Shown here: positions 1 to 7,799 of the stretch, in pieces | Layout: each line of letters opens with the position of its first letter | Numbering within the stretch: position 1 is the first letter of the stretch | NCBI GenBank assembly: GCA_937894795.1 | Contig: CALCQV010000087.1 | Span: forward strand, 1-22,241 | Direction of reading: 5' to 3' | DNA length: 22,241 bases | DNA from: an uncultured Bacteroidales bacterium | Lineage (GTDB): Bacteria; Bacteroidota; Bacteroidia; Bacteroidales; Lentimicrobiaceae | Position numbers and translations under genes: made by a program | Notes under the pieces: generated by a model | Database searches by the model: none | What the model was told of the DNA's origin: nothing | What the model saw: only the letters and a program-made list of their open reading frames with translations

Positions 1-1
1 C

Positions 2-151
2 CCCCTGCCAAGACTGCTGCTGGAGCCTGAAGACTTTGAATCAGGCATAGCCGCTAAGATAGAGCCTCTGCTGATCAACCGCCCTGAGATGTATATTTAT
101 GATTCGGCCGAAGGCAGATGGTTTGAAGAAAAAGCAACGGCAGGATATTAA
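2..151 (+). CDS. C-terminal end of an unidentified protein (5' partial)
   Basis: An open frame enters at the left edge and stops with TAA at 149-151, giving 49 residues that end in DSAEGRWFEEKATAGY. The tail is acidic, with no transmembrane stretch and no motif I recognise, so I assign no function. It has the same base composition and strand as thiL downstream, from which it is separated by 126 bases holding a candidate promoter. It is therefore probably a separate transcription unit. Confidence 0.55.
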   Translation, partial: PLPRLLLEPEDFESGIAAKIEPLLINRPEMYIYDSAEGRWFEEKATAGY

Positions 152-240
152 ATAGGGAGCATTATTATCTATAAATCAGGCTTTCAGGAGCTTGAATATA
201 AGGCCGGTTTGATAGAGGAGCATAAACAGTTGAATTTTCG

Positions 241-248
241 TATTTTTG
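241..248 (+). promoter_or_regulatory. Candidate Bacteroidota -7 box for thiL-uvrC
   Basis: TATTTTTG is a perfect match to the Bacteroidota -7 consensus TAnnTTTG and ends 29 bases before the thiL ATG. No TTTG element lies at the usual distance of about 20 bases upstream; the nearest, at 208-211, is too far. The call rests on the -7 box and its position only. Confidence 0.4.
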
Positions 249-277
249 CAAATAAATTCCCACAAACACCATAGTAT

Positions 278-1321
278 ATGCTTAAGGATGAAAGCCCATC
301 ACGGACTGAGTTATCAGAGTTAGGAGAATTCGGATTGATTGACCGTCTCACTTCTGATATGAAGATATTGAACAAGAGCACCGTGAAGTCGGTGGGTGAT
401 GATGCGGCAGTAATAGACCATGGCGGAAAGCTCACTCTTGTGGCCAAGGATCTGCTCATTGAAGGTGTCCATTTCGATATGTCGTATACTCCGCTTAAGC
501 ACTTGGGCTACAAGGCTGCGGCAGTGAATATCAGCGATATAGCCGCCATGAATGGCAAGGCCACACAACTGCTGGTGGGGATATCAGTTTCCAACCGCTA
601 TTCGGTTGAAGCATTGGATGAACTTTATGCCGGCATGCGCCTGGCATGTAAGAAATACAATGTTGATCTGGTGGGCGGTGATACCACCGCTTCTGTATCA
701 GGCCTCTTCATTTCAGTTACGGTGGTTGGTGAAGTGGAAGCCGGCAAACAGGTTTACCGCAACAGCGCAAAAGAGAATGACCTGATATGTGTGACCGGGG
801 ATTTGGGAGCAGCTTATATGGGATTACTGGTGCTGCAAAGGGAGAAAGAGGTATATAAAGCCAATCCTGCCATGCAGCCTGAGCTTGAAGGATACGACTA
901 TGTGCTTGAGCGTCAGCTAAAGCCGGAACCCCGCACTGATATTATTGAACTGTTGCAGAAGGCAGGTATTAAACCTACCTCTATGATTGATATAAGTGAT
1001 GGATTGGCCAGCGAGGTTCTGCATATTTCAAAAGATTCCAACCTGGGATGCAGAATATACGAAGAGAAGATTCCTATTGATGTGGTAACTGCCGATGTAG
1101 CCGCAGAATTCAAGATTGATACCACCACTGCTGCCATGAACGGCGGTGAGGATTATGAACTGCTGTTTACCGTAAACATCAACGACCTGGAAAAAGTAAA
1201 AGCTATCAAGGGAGTTTCTGTTATTGGCCACATGACTTCAAAAGAGGAAGGTGAATATCTTGTTAGCAGTGGTGGCAGCATGTACCCCATTATGGCACAG
1301 GGATTTGAGCACTTGAAGTAA
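278..1321 (+). CDS. thiL: Thiamine-monophosphate kinase ThiL
   Basis: This enzyme phosphorylates thiamine monophosphate to the active cofactor thiamine diphosphate, using ATP in the cytoplasm. The 347 residues match the family length and carry its landmarks in order: the N-terminal RTELSELGEFGLIDRL segment (9-24), GDDAAVI (40-46), NISDIAAMN (84-92), GGDTT (133-137), TGDLGAAYMG (173-182), DISDGL (238-243) and NGGEDYELLF (288-297). The aspartates in these motifs bind Mg-ATP in the PurM/ThiL fold. The ATG at 278 is chosen because it places the conserved GEFGLIDRL segment at the usual distance from the N-terminus. There is no clear Shine-Dalgarno, as is usual in Bacteroidota. The stop is four bases before uvrC, so the two genes are probably co-transcribed. 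Nothing looks truncated. Confidence 0.96.
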   Translation: MLKDESPSRTELSELGEFGLIDRLTSDMKILNKSTVKSVGDDAAVIDHGGKLTLVAKDLLIEGVHFDMSYTPLKHLGYKAAAVNISDIAAMNGKATQLLVGISVSNRYSVEALDELYAGMRLACKKYNVDLVGGDTTASVSGLFISVTVVGEVEAGKQVYRNSAKENDLICVTGDLGAAYMGLLVLQREKEVYKANPAMQPELEGYDYVLERQLKPEPRTDIIELLQKAGIKPTSMIDISDGLASEVLHISKDSNLGCRIYEEKIPIDVVTADVAAEFKIDTTTAAMNGGEDYELLFTVNINDLEKVKAIKGVSVIGHMTSKEEGEYLVSSGGSMYPIMAQGFEHLK

Positions 1322-1325
1322 CCAC

Positions 1326-3143
1326 ATGGCGCCCAATAAAGACCTTGCATTGATATTGAAAACACTGCCCGAATCACCGGGGGTATATCAATATTATGAT
1401 AAGGACAACAACCTGATCTATGTAGGGAAAGCCAAGAACCTGAAAAAAAGGGTTCTATCATATTTTAACAAAGACACCTCACTTACAGGAAAGGTGAGGG
1501 TGATGGTATCAAAGATTGTGGACCTTCGCTGGATAGTGGTGGCTACTGAATATGATGCCCTGTTGCTTGAAAATAACCTTATTAAGGAATACAGGCCACG
1601 ATACAATGTGATGCTTAAGGATGATAAAACCTATCCCTGGATATGCATCAAGAATGAGCCATTCCCACGGGTGTTCCCAACACGCAATCTGGTGAAGGAC
1701 GGCAGTGAGTACTTCGGCCCATATGCCTCCGGCAAGATGATGCATACGCTACTCGATCTTATCAAACAGCTTTATCCACGTCGTACCTGCTCCCTCAATC
1801 TTAATGAAAAGAATATTAAAAGCGGCAAGTTTAAAGTCTGTCTGGAATATCATATAGGCAATTGCCTGGGGCCTTGTGTTGGAAAACAGACTGAGGAAGA
1901 TTACAACCAGAATATTAAGAATATTCGTGAGCTCATAAAGGGAAATATTAGCATGGTGAGATCACAGCTTGCTGTTAAGATGAAGGAATATGCAGCCGAC
2001 TTCCAGTTTGAGAAAGCAAAGATTATCAAGGATAAGATAGAAACACTTGAGAAGTACCAGAGCAAGTCAACTATAGTCAATCCTTCCATCAATAATGTAG
2101 ATGTATTCTCATTGGCTGAGGATGAACAGTCAGCTTATGTAAATTTCCTGAAGGTGGCCAGTGGAGCAATCATACAATCGCATACAATAGAGCTGAAGAA
2201 GAAACTGGATGAAACAGCCGAAGAGCTGCTTGCTGTGGCTATTGCCGATCTATATACACGGTTTGATTCAGGATCAGCTGAAATTATTGTTCCTATAAAA
2301 CCCGACTTCGAAATACCGGGTGTTACTTTTACTGTGCCACAACGTGGTGATAAAAAGCAGTTGCTGGAACTGTCAGAAAGGAATGCCAAATACTACAAGA
2401 TCGACAAGATGCGTCAAAGGGAGTTGGTTGATCCCGAGAGGAGAACCAACAGAATACTGGAGACTATAAAAAAAGACCTGCAACTCAGCGCTTTACCTGT
2501 TCATATGGAGTGCTTTGACAATTCCAATACGCAAGGCACTTATCCGGTTGCTGCCATGGTAGTATTTCGTAATGCCCGTCCGGAGAAGAAGGACTACCGT
2601 CATTTTAATATCAAAACCGTTGAAGGCCCTGATGATTTTGCCTCTATGGAAGAGGTTATATACCGCCGCTATCATCGTATGCTGGAGGAGAAGAGAGAAT
2701 TGCCTCAGTTGGTTGTGATTGACGGAGGCAAGGGACAGCTCAGTTCAGCTATGGCCAGCATTGAAAAGCTTGGACTGCAACACCGTATGCAGGTCATTGG
2801 TATTGCCAAACGACTGGAAGAGCTATATTTCCCAGGTGATTCCATGCCTTTGCATCTTGATAAGAAGTCTGAAACACTTAGGGTTATTCAACAGATGAGA
2901 GATGAAGCCCACCGTTTTGGCATTACCCACCACCGCAAACGTAGAGAAAAAGGAACCATAAAGACAGCCCTGAGTGAAATAGATGGAATTGGACCTGCTA
3001 CAATTTCCTCCCTACTGAAAAGCCTTAAGTCAGTAAAACGAATAAAAGAAGCTAAAATAGAAGAACTGGAAGCGGTAGTAGGAAAATCGAAGGCACAATT
3101 GGTATTTAATTATTATAACAGGGAGAATCAACCAAAAGCATAA
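1326..3143 (+). CDS. uvrC: Excinuclease ABC subunit C, UvrC
   Basis: UvrC is the dual-incision nuclease of nucleotide excision repair, acting with UvrB on damaged DNA. The 605 residues hold the full architecture: a GIY-YIG 3'-incision domain (about 13-95, with GVY at 19-21 and YVGKAKNLKKRV at 32-43); four cysteines at 155, 172, 180 and 184, spaced like the [4Fe-4S] ligands of E. coli UvrC; a UVR motif that contacts UvrB (about 209-244); an RNase H-like 5'-incision domain with ECFDNSN (395-401) and VIDGGKGQ (464-471), whose aspartates are catalytic; and C-terminal helix-hairpin-helix motifs (about 549-598, IDGIGPATISSLL). It begins four bases after the thiL stop. The link with thiL is positional only; no functional coupling is known. 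Confidence 0.97.
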   Translation: MAPNKDLALILKTLPESPGVYQYYDKDNNLIYVGKAKNLKKRVLSYFNKDTSLTGKVRVMVSKIVDLRWIVVATEYDALLLENNLIKEYRPRYNVMLKDDKTYPWICIKNEPFPRVFPTRNLVKDGSEYFGPYASGKMMHTLLDLIKQLYPRRTCSLNLNEKNIKSGKFKVCLEYHIGNCLGPCVGKQTEEDYNQNIKNIRELIKGNISMVRSQLAVKMKEYAADFQFEKAKIIKDKIETLEKYQSKSTIVNPSINNVDVFSLAEDEQSAYVNFLKVASGAIIQSHTIELKKKLDETAEELLAVAIADLYTRFDSGSAEIIVPIKPDFEIPGVTFTVPQRGDKKQLLELSERNAKYYKIDKMRQRELVDPERRTNRILETIKKDLQLSALPVHMECFDNSNTQGTYPVAAMVVFRNARPEKKDYRHFNIKTVEGPDDFASMEEVIYRRYHRMLEEKRELPQLVVIDGGKGQLSSAMASIEKLGLQHRMQVIGIAKRLEELYFPGDSMPLHLDKKSETLRVIQQMRDEAHRFGITHHRKRREKGTIKTALSEIDGIGPATISSLLKSLKSVKRIKEAKIEELEAVVGKSKAQLVFNYYNRENQPKA

Positions 3144-3219
3144 TATATCTATAATCACCAATATAAACTACATCCTGGGGTATACCAGTCTCAAAATTAT
3201 TCAGATCACAATTGCAAGG

Positions 3220-3297
3220 AACAATCACTGAATAACAATCACTGAATAACAATCACTGAATAACAATCACTGAGTAACAATCACTGAGTAACAATCA
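3220..3297. repeat. 14-bp tandem repeat, about 5.6 copies
   Basis: Five complete 14-base units follow each other without gaps at 3220-3289, and a sixth begins (8 bases, 3290-3297). The unit is AACAATCACTGAAT in the first three copies and AACAATCACTGAGT in the last two. The unit length is not a multiple of three, and no plausible gene covers it, so it is a noncoding minisatellite in the 268-base gap between uvrC and the polyphosphate kinase gene. The two unit types are grouped (three then two), which fits expansion by slippage. I see no function. Confidence 0.92.
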
Positions 3298-3411
3298 GCA
3301 AGAGGTAACGAAAAATTGATCGGGCAGATAATCAAAAAGAACAATAATAGAGCAATTATCCGTTTATGACCATCGGGCAGTTTAACATAACCAACAGTTT
3401 TTGCTTTTTCA

Positions 3412-4170
3412 ATGGAAGATACTAACATCAGGCCCCGAAACAACCGGGAATATATACAGCTTCAGATAGAATTGCTGAAACTGCAGAAATGGATTTATGA
3501 CCAGCGTTTAAGGGTGGTTATTCTGTTTGAAGGCCGCGATACTGCAGGAAAGGGAGGCGCCATTTACCGCTTCACAAGGTACCTTAATCCTCGCTTTATA
3601 AGGGTAGTGGCTCTGCCTAAACCTACAGAACTTGAAAAAGGTCAATGGTATTTTCAGCGCTATATAAAAGAGCTGCCCAACCCGGGTGAAATGGTTTTCT
3701 TCGACCGCAGCTGGTATAACCGGGCTGTGGTGGAACCTGTAATGGGTTTCTGCAATAATGACCAATATGAGCTTTTCCTTAAACAGGTCCCCATATTTGA
3801 GAATATGCTGCTTGAGGATGGTGTTATTCTCATCAAGTTCTGGTTCTCAATAGATATCACAGAGCAGAAAATAAGAATAGAAGACAGGATGAAGAATCCC
3901 CTGAAACGATGGAAACTCAGTACTGTTGATCTGAAGGCACAGCAGATGTGGGATGAGTATACCAATTACAAGAACCGTATGTTCCTGCATACACATACAG
4001 AAAATAACCCGTGGATAATTGTCAGGGGAAACAACAAACCTATTGCCCGTATGGAAGCGATGCGCTATGTGATATCCCTGATTGACTATCCCGAAAAGAA
4101 AAAGGCTAAAGTATCCTTTGAACCGAACCCGGAGATTGTTGCAATGGTTGATTTGAATGATATTCAATAA
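3412..4170 (+). CDS. ppk2: Polyphosphate kinase 2 (class I PPK2)
   Basis: PPK2 enzymes transfer phosphate between polyphosphate and nucleotides; class I members mainly make ATP or GTP from the diphosphates and polyphosphate. The 252 residues match the single-domain class I length. Visible motifs are the Walker A loop EGRDTAGKGG (40-49), FFDRSWYNRAVVEPVMGF (96-113) with the Walker B aspartate D98, and the lid segment around RMKNPLKRWKLS (159-170). The N-terminal helix (about 11-30, EYIQLQIELLKLQKWI) is typical. No membrane segment or signal peptide is present, so it is cytoplasmic. The ATG at 3412 fits the family start, and no clear ribosome binding site precedes it. It stands alone on the + strand and converges with the aminotransferase gene 33 bases downstream. 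The family is certain; substrate preference is inferred from similarity to class I. Confidence 0.94.
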   Translation: MEDTNIRPRNNREYIQLQIELLKLQKWIYDQRLRVVILFEGRDTAGKGGAIYRFTRYLNPRFIRVVALPKPTELEKGQWYFQRYIKELPNPGEMVFFDRSWYNRAVVEPVMGFCNNDQYELFLKQVPIFENMLLEDGVILIKFWFSIDITEQKIRIEDRMKNPLKRWKLSTVDLKAQQMWDEYTNYKNRMFLHTHTENNPWIIVRGNNKPIARMEAMRYVISLIDYPEKKKAKVSFEPNPEIVAMVDLNDIQ

Positions 4171-4203
4171 AACTTCAGCACCTTGTATTGATTAAAACAA
4201 CAA

Positions 4204-5364
4204 CTACTTAGGCTGTTCAGGAGAATGTTGAATAAAGAAGTCCCTTATATTCCCTACAATGTAATCTATCTCTTCTTCGGTAAGCGAGTAGTAGAACGGA
4301 AGCCGCAGGAGAGTAGATGAGTAGCGTTCAGCATTGGGCAACATCCGTCCATCATGCTTACTGCCGAAATATGGAGAATTATGTAGTGACAGGTAATGGA
4401 ATACGGCATTTATGCCCTTATCCTGGAGATAGTTGAGCAGACTGTCGCGCACTTCCTTTGAATGAACGGTAATATAAAACAGATGGCCGTTGTGTTGGGC
4501 ATAATCGGGGACAACTGGAAGTGCAATATACTTCGAGAGTCCGGCATTAACGAGTTTAGTGTAATAGGAATCCCAAATCTGCAATCGCTTCTGCTGAATA
4601 TCATCAATGTGTTCCAGTTGGGCATATAGAAATGCGGCGGTCAGCTCGTTGGGCAGAAAAGAACTGCCAAGTGCAACCCACTCATATTTTTCAACTTCAC
4701 CCCGTGCAAAGGCAGCCCTGTTAGTGCCTTTCTCCCACATAATCTCAGCCTGATTAACCTTTGAAGGATCATTTACTACAATCATTCCTCCCTCACCCGA
4801 TGTGATATTCTTGGTTTCATGAAAGGAGAATGTGCCAAATGAGCCTATAGTGCCCAGTTTTCTGCCTTTATATGTTGCTTCAAGTCCCTGTGCAGCATCT
4901 TCTACAACAATAAGATTGTATCTGGAAGCAATTTCCATGATGCCGTCCATATCGCAGGCAACACCACCATAATGAACTACCACTATAACCTTTGCCTTAG
5001 GTGTGATTAAGGCTTCAATTTTTTCAGCGTCAATGTTGGGATTATCCTCCATACTGTCGGCAAAGTGTATAGTTGCTCCCCTTAAGGCAAATGCATTGGC
5101 GGTAGACACAAAAGTATATGATGGCATGATCACCTCATCACCGGGGTTAATATCACATAGCAGCGCCGACATCTCAAGCGCATCAGAGCAACTGGTGGTA
5201 AGCAGCACCTTGCCAATGGAATAGCGTTGTTCAAAGAACTGCTGGCATTGCCGGGTGTAACTTCCATTGCCTGAAAGCTTGCCCACTACCGCAGCCTGTG
5301 ATAGGTGATATACCTCACGTCCGGTAAAATGTGGTTTATTAAATGGGATTTTCATCCGAATCAT
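4204..5364 (-). CDS. rffA: dTDP-4-amino-4,6-dideoxygalactose transaminase (WecE/RffA type)
   Basis: This is a PLP-dependent aminotransferase of the DegT/DnrJ/EryC1 family. In E. coli, WecE/RffA makes dTDP-4-amino-4,6-dideoxygalactose, precursor of the Fuc4NAc of enterobacterial common antigen. Long stretches agree with that subfamily rather than with generic DegT proteins: KLSGNGSYTRQCQQFFEQR (29-47), PGDEVIMPSYTFVSTANAF (74-92), VVEDAAQG (153-160) and SFHETKNITSGEGG (180-193). Lys185 in HETKN is the PLP lysine and Asp156 the cofactor-binding acidic residue. The ATG at 5364 gives 386 residues, but the second ATG at 5355 (MKIPFNKP) aligns better with the E. coli start and may be the true one. 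No other dTDP-sugar or common-antigen genes lie nearby, so the final glycan is unknown. It sits at the edge of the envelope block. Confidence 0.9.
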   Translation of the reverse strand: MIRMKIPFNKPHFTGREVYHLSQAAVVGKLSGNGSYTRQCQQFFEQRYSIGKVLLTTSCSDALEMSALLCDINPGDEVIMPSYTFVSTANAFALRGATIHFADSMEDNPNIDAEKIEALITPKAKVIVVVHYGGVACDMDGIMEIASRYNLIVVEDAAQGLEATYKGRKLGTIGSFGTFSFHETKNITSGEGGMIVVNDPSKVNQAEIMWEKGTNRAAFARGEVEKYEWVALGSSFLPNELTAAFLYAQLEHIDDIQQKRLQIWDSYYTKLVNAGLSKYIALPVVPDYAQHNGHLFYITVHSKEVRDSLLNYLQDKGINAVFHYLSLHNSPYFGSKHDGRMLPNAERYSSTLLRLPFYYSLTEEEIDYIVGNIRDFFIQHSPEQPK

Positions 5365-5582
5365 TCTTTTTTGAAGCCCCTAAATTAGATAAAAAAGCAA
5401 ACCATGAAATCAAATGGATAGAGCAATAAACAGTTTGGGTATTCAATTCTATACCACCTTCCACTTAGCTTACAACTGTACCTTCACTTATCCTCCTATT
5501 GTCCTCTGTTTAAGCTCTCAAACCATCTTCCCGTGGTTTATATTAAAACGGCAATTAGCCCAAACTTAAATTTGGCATAAGA

Positions 5583-5616
5583 ATTGCACTACAGGATAAA
5601 AAATAAAGTATTTTTG
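5583..5616 (+). promoter_or_regulatory. Candidate Bacteroidota promoter for the DUF2147 gene
   Basis: TATTTTTG at 5609-5616 matches the -7 consensus TAnnTTTG exactly. An ATTG element at 5583-5586 lies 22 bases upstream, within the range expected for a weak -33 TTTG box. The start codon at 5649 follows after a 32-base leader. The rest of the 284-base divergent gap shows no clear box for the aminotransferase gene on the other strand. Confidence 0.5.
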
Positions 5617-5648
5617 TTAACCATTAAACAACATTAAAAAGCAGACCC

Positions 5649-6341
5649 ATGAACAGAACAAAACTTCTTACCGCGATAATGGTGGTAACCTGGGGATTTT
5701 TTTCATTCAACACATTGATTGCCCAAACTGCCGAGAGCAGTGATAAGAGTGATGCTAAACCAACAACAACAACCAAAGCAAAGGTAACACCGGTCAGCAA
5801 GACTACTCCGGCAACCAAAGCTACTCCGGCAACCCCGGCTCAGCCTGCCAAGAAATCAGTTACAACAACTACCAAGAAAGCTACCCCGGCAACACCCGCA
5901 ACTCCGGCTAAACCTGCTGTAAAACCAACAACCACCAATAAACCTGCAACCATTACCAGGGATATAACCGGTTATTGGCTTACTGCCCAGAAAGGTTCCA
6001 TTGTTGAGTTTGTTAAGTCGGGTGACGAATATACAGGTAAGGTAGCATGGTCAAGAACTGCCAAGGATAAGGCAGGCAAACCTCTTAAGGATGTAAAGAA
6101 CCCTGATAAATCAAAAAGGAACAATCCTATTGTTGGTTCTGCAATGATCACCGGCCTCAAATACAACCCTAAAACCGACACCTATGAAGGGGGAAAAATC
6201 TATCAGGCTCAAACCGGCAGATCATACAACTGCAAGGTTACCTTGGACAAGAATAAAAATGTGATGAAAATTGTTGGTGGTGTTGGCTTTATCAGCAAGA
6301 CACTCACATGGACAAGAACTACCGGTATACCGGGCAAATAA
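5649..6341 (+). CDS. Secreted DUF2147 domain protein with Lys/Thr/Pro/Ala-rich linker
   Basis: The 230-residue protein starts with a signal peptide: basic MNRTK, a hydrophobic core at about 6-22, and a likely cleavage near LIAQ (23-26). It should be exported to the periplasm or envelope. Residues about 31-103 form a low-complexity linker built from KATPATPA-like and TTTTK runs. The C-terminal domain (109-225) has DUF2147 landmarks: ITGYWLT, the GDEYTGKV strand, NPDKSKRNNPIVGSAMITGL (151-170), a GGKIYQAQTGRSYNCK stretch and the closing LTWTR (219-223). DUF2147 domains are small beta-barrel, lipocalin-like folds of unknown biochemical role. The usual family member has a signal peptide directly followed by the domain, so the basic linker is the odd part; it may contact peptidoglycan, nucleic acid or acidic glycans (inference). 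A sulfotransferase gene follows after 59 bases. Confidence 0.85.
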   Translation: MNRTKLLTAIMVVTWGFFSFNTLIAQTAESSDKSDAKPTTTTKAKVTPVSKTTPATKATPATPAQPAKKSVTTTTKKATPATPATPAKPAVKPTTTNKPATITRDITGYWLTAQKGSIVEFVKSGDEYTGKVAWSRTAKDKAGKPLKDVKNPDKSKRNNPIVGSAMITGLKYNPKTDTYEGGKIYQAQTGRSYNCKVTLDKNKNVMKIVGGVGFISKTLTWTRTTGIPGK

Positions 6342-6400
6342 GAATCCATAGTCTTTCTCGGGCTATTGATACTGTAATTAACAACTAATCAGTTTTTCAG

Positions 6401-7450
6401 TTGACACTTCCTGTATTCTTCATAATCGGACGACCTCGAACGGGCACAACCCTTTTGAGGTCGCTTTTTGATGCTCATCCCAATGTACAGATTCCATGGG
6501 AATGCCAGTTTGTACTTAATCTCTATCCTAAATACGGTAATATAACTTACTGGACCAAGGAAATGATTTCAGGTTTTTACACTGACCTGCTGGAACAATG
6601 GCAGTTCAGCGCCTGGAACATTGACCATGAGAAGCTGCAAACCGATCTTTACGCGCTTGCAGGTGAAACAACCTATGTGATGATATGCCAGACCGTATAT
6701 CTGAATTACATCTCATTCTACAAAAAGGAGACAATATCCCTGCTTGGCGACAAAAACCACGGGTATACCATTTATACCGATCGCTTGATGAAGCTCTACC
6801 CTGATGCCAAGTTCATATACATACTCCGGGATTACCGCGATAATTACCACTCGGTTACAAAGGTAGATTTTGAGCTTCCGGTGGTATCACTGGTTGTTTA
6901 CAAATGGAAGTATTTTTATAAGAAGGCCCTGAAGGCGGCCCTTAAGTATCCTGATTCGTTTTACTTCATCAGGTATGAGGACTTGGCCACTGACCCCCAA
7001 CTGCACTTTCGTAAAATCAGTGAATTCCTGGGTATTGCCTACCTGCCTGAGGTATTTGATTTCTACAAGATGAAGGAAAAGGCTGATGAGTTGTACCCTG
7101 CTGATATTCTTCAAAAGCATCATAAGAGTTTGTTCAATCCTATTAATACCAGTCGGCTTGGCTTATGGAAGAAGTCAATGAGTCAGCGGCAGATCAGGAT
7201 TGCCGATCAGGTAGCAGGCTCTTATGCTGAAAAGGCCGGTTATGAAAGGGCCTACACCGGTTATAGCCCACTTATTGCCATTCAGGCATTGCCCGGTGTT
7301 ATGTATGCCCGGTTCCTTTACTTTATGACCCTTATTATCGATAAGTTCCCTTACCGCCTACGCGAAAAATTACTGAGTAAAGGGCCTCTCTGGCTGGCCA
7401 AGACATTTGGGCGTATTTTCGCCGGGAAGAATGCTCCTGACGACAAATAA
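6401..7450 (+). CDS. PAPS-dependent sulfotransferase, copy 1 (TTG start)
   Basis: This protein belongs to the sulfotransferase superfamily, which moves sulfate from PAPS to hydroxyl or amine groups of sugars, lipids or peptides. The 349 residues begin with the phosphosulfate-binding loop FFIIGRPRTGTTLLR (6-20). They also contain GDK (116-118), the 3'-phosphate motif ILRDYRDNY (141-149) and RYEDL (191-195). An in-frame stop lies 13 bases upstream (6386-6388) and the next ATG falls well inside the domain, so the TTG at 6401 is the only start that keeps the PAPS loop. It also gives MTLPVFFIIGRPR, which aligns with MQNLPFFFIIGRPR of the paralogue at 10806. No signal peptide is present; hydrophobic residues at about 293-313 could associate with the membrane. 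The acceptor is unknown. Confidence 0.88.
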   Translation: MTLPVFFIIGRPRTGTTLLRSLFDAHPNVQIPWECQFVLNLYPKYGNITYWTKEMISGFYTDLLEQWQFSAWNIDHEKLQTDLYALAGETTYVMICQTVYLNYISFYKKETISLLGDKNHGYTIYTDRLMKLYPDAKFIYILRDYRDNYHSVTKVDFELPVVSLVVYKWKYFYKKALKAALKYPDSFYFIRYEDLATDPQLHFRKISEFLGIAYLPEVFDFYKMKEKADELYPADILQKHHKSLFNPINTSRLGLWKKSMSQRQIRIADQVAGSYAEKAGYERAYTGYSPLIAIQALPGVMYARFLYFMTLIIDKFPYRLREKLLSKGPLWLAKTFGRIFAGKNAPDDK

Positions 7451-7799
7451 TTTACCACCCCTCTTTTATTACCCTAATTTTCAATTCTAAGATCTGAACA
7501 AAGATTATTCTATTTGAATGCTAAAGGTCCAATAAAGTTAATATTACTGATAATACCCCGGCAAGATTAAAAATATCGCCTCTATAAGAGCTTAAAAAGC
7601 CAAAATATCTCTGTAGTTAACAGACTCTCTGTGGGTTACCGTAATTTTCCAGAATCTTGAAATATGGTCAGAAAAATTAATACTATCATGTTGATATACA
7701 GCAATATATAATCAGGAAAGCAAGATTGGAGGAAGTACCTTTGTTTTGAAAGGAATAAATTGATAAAATTAGTCAAATAAATTTAAAGCTTTCTAACTA
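7451..7799. other. 349-base noncoding gap between convergent genes
   Basis: This AT-rich stretch lies between the stop of sulfotransferase copy 1 and the stop of the SGNH gene on the opposite strand. Only very short open frames occur, and none resembles a gene. I find no hairpin followed by a T run that would serve as a convincing terminator. A perfect TAnnTTTG box (7736-7743, + strand) points toward the SGNH gene in antisense, but it lacks a -33 partner. Confidence 0.6.

Noticed and set aside
3174..3188. CTGG/CCAG inverted repeat after uvrC as a terminator
   Set aside because: Only four pairs and no T run follow.
7736..7743. Perfect TAnnTTTG box on the + strand facing into the SGNH gene in antisense
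   Set aside because: No -33 partner at the right distance and no gene downstream on that strand. A chance match is likely in AT-rich DNA.
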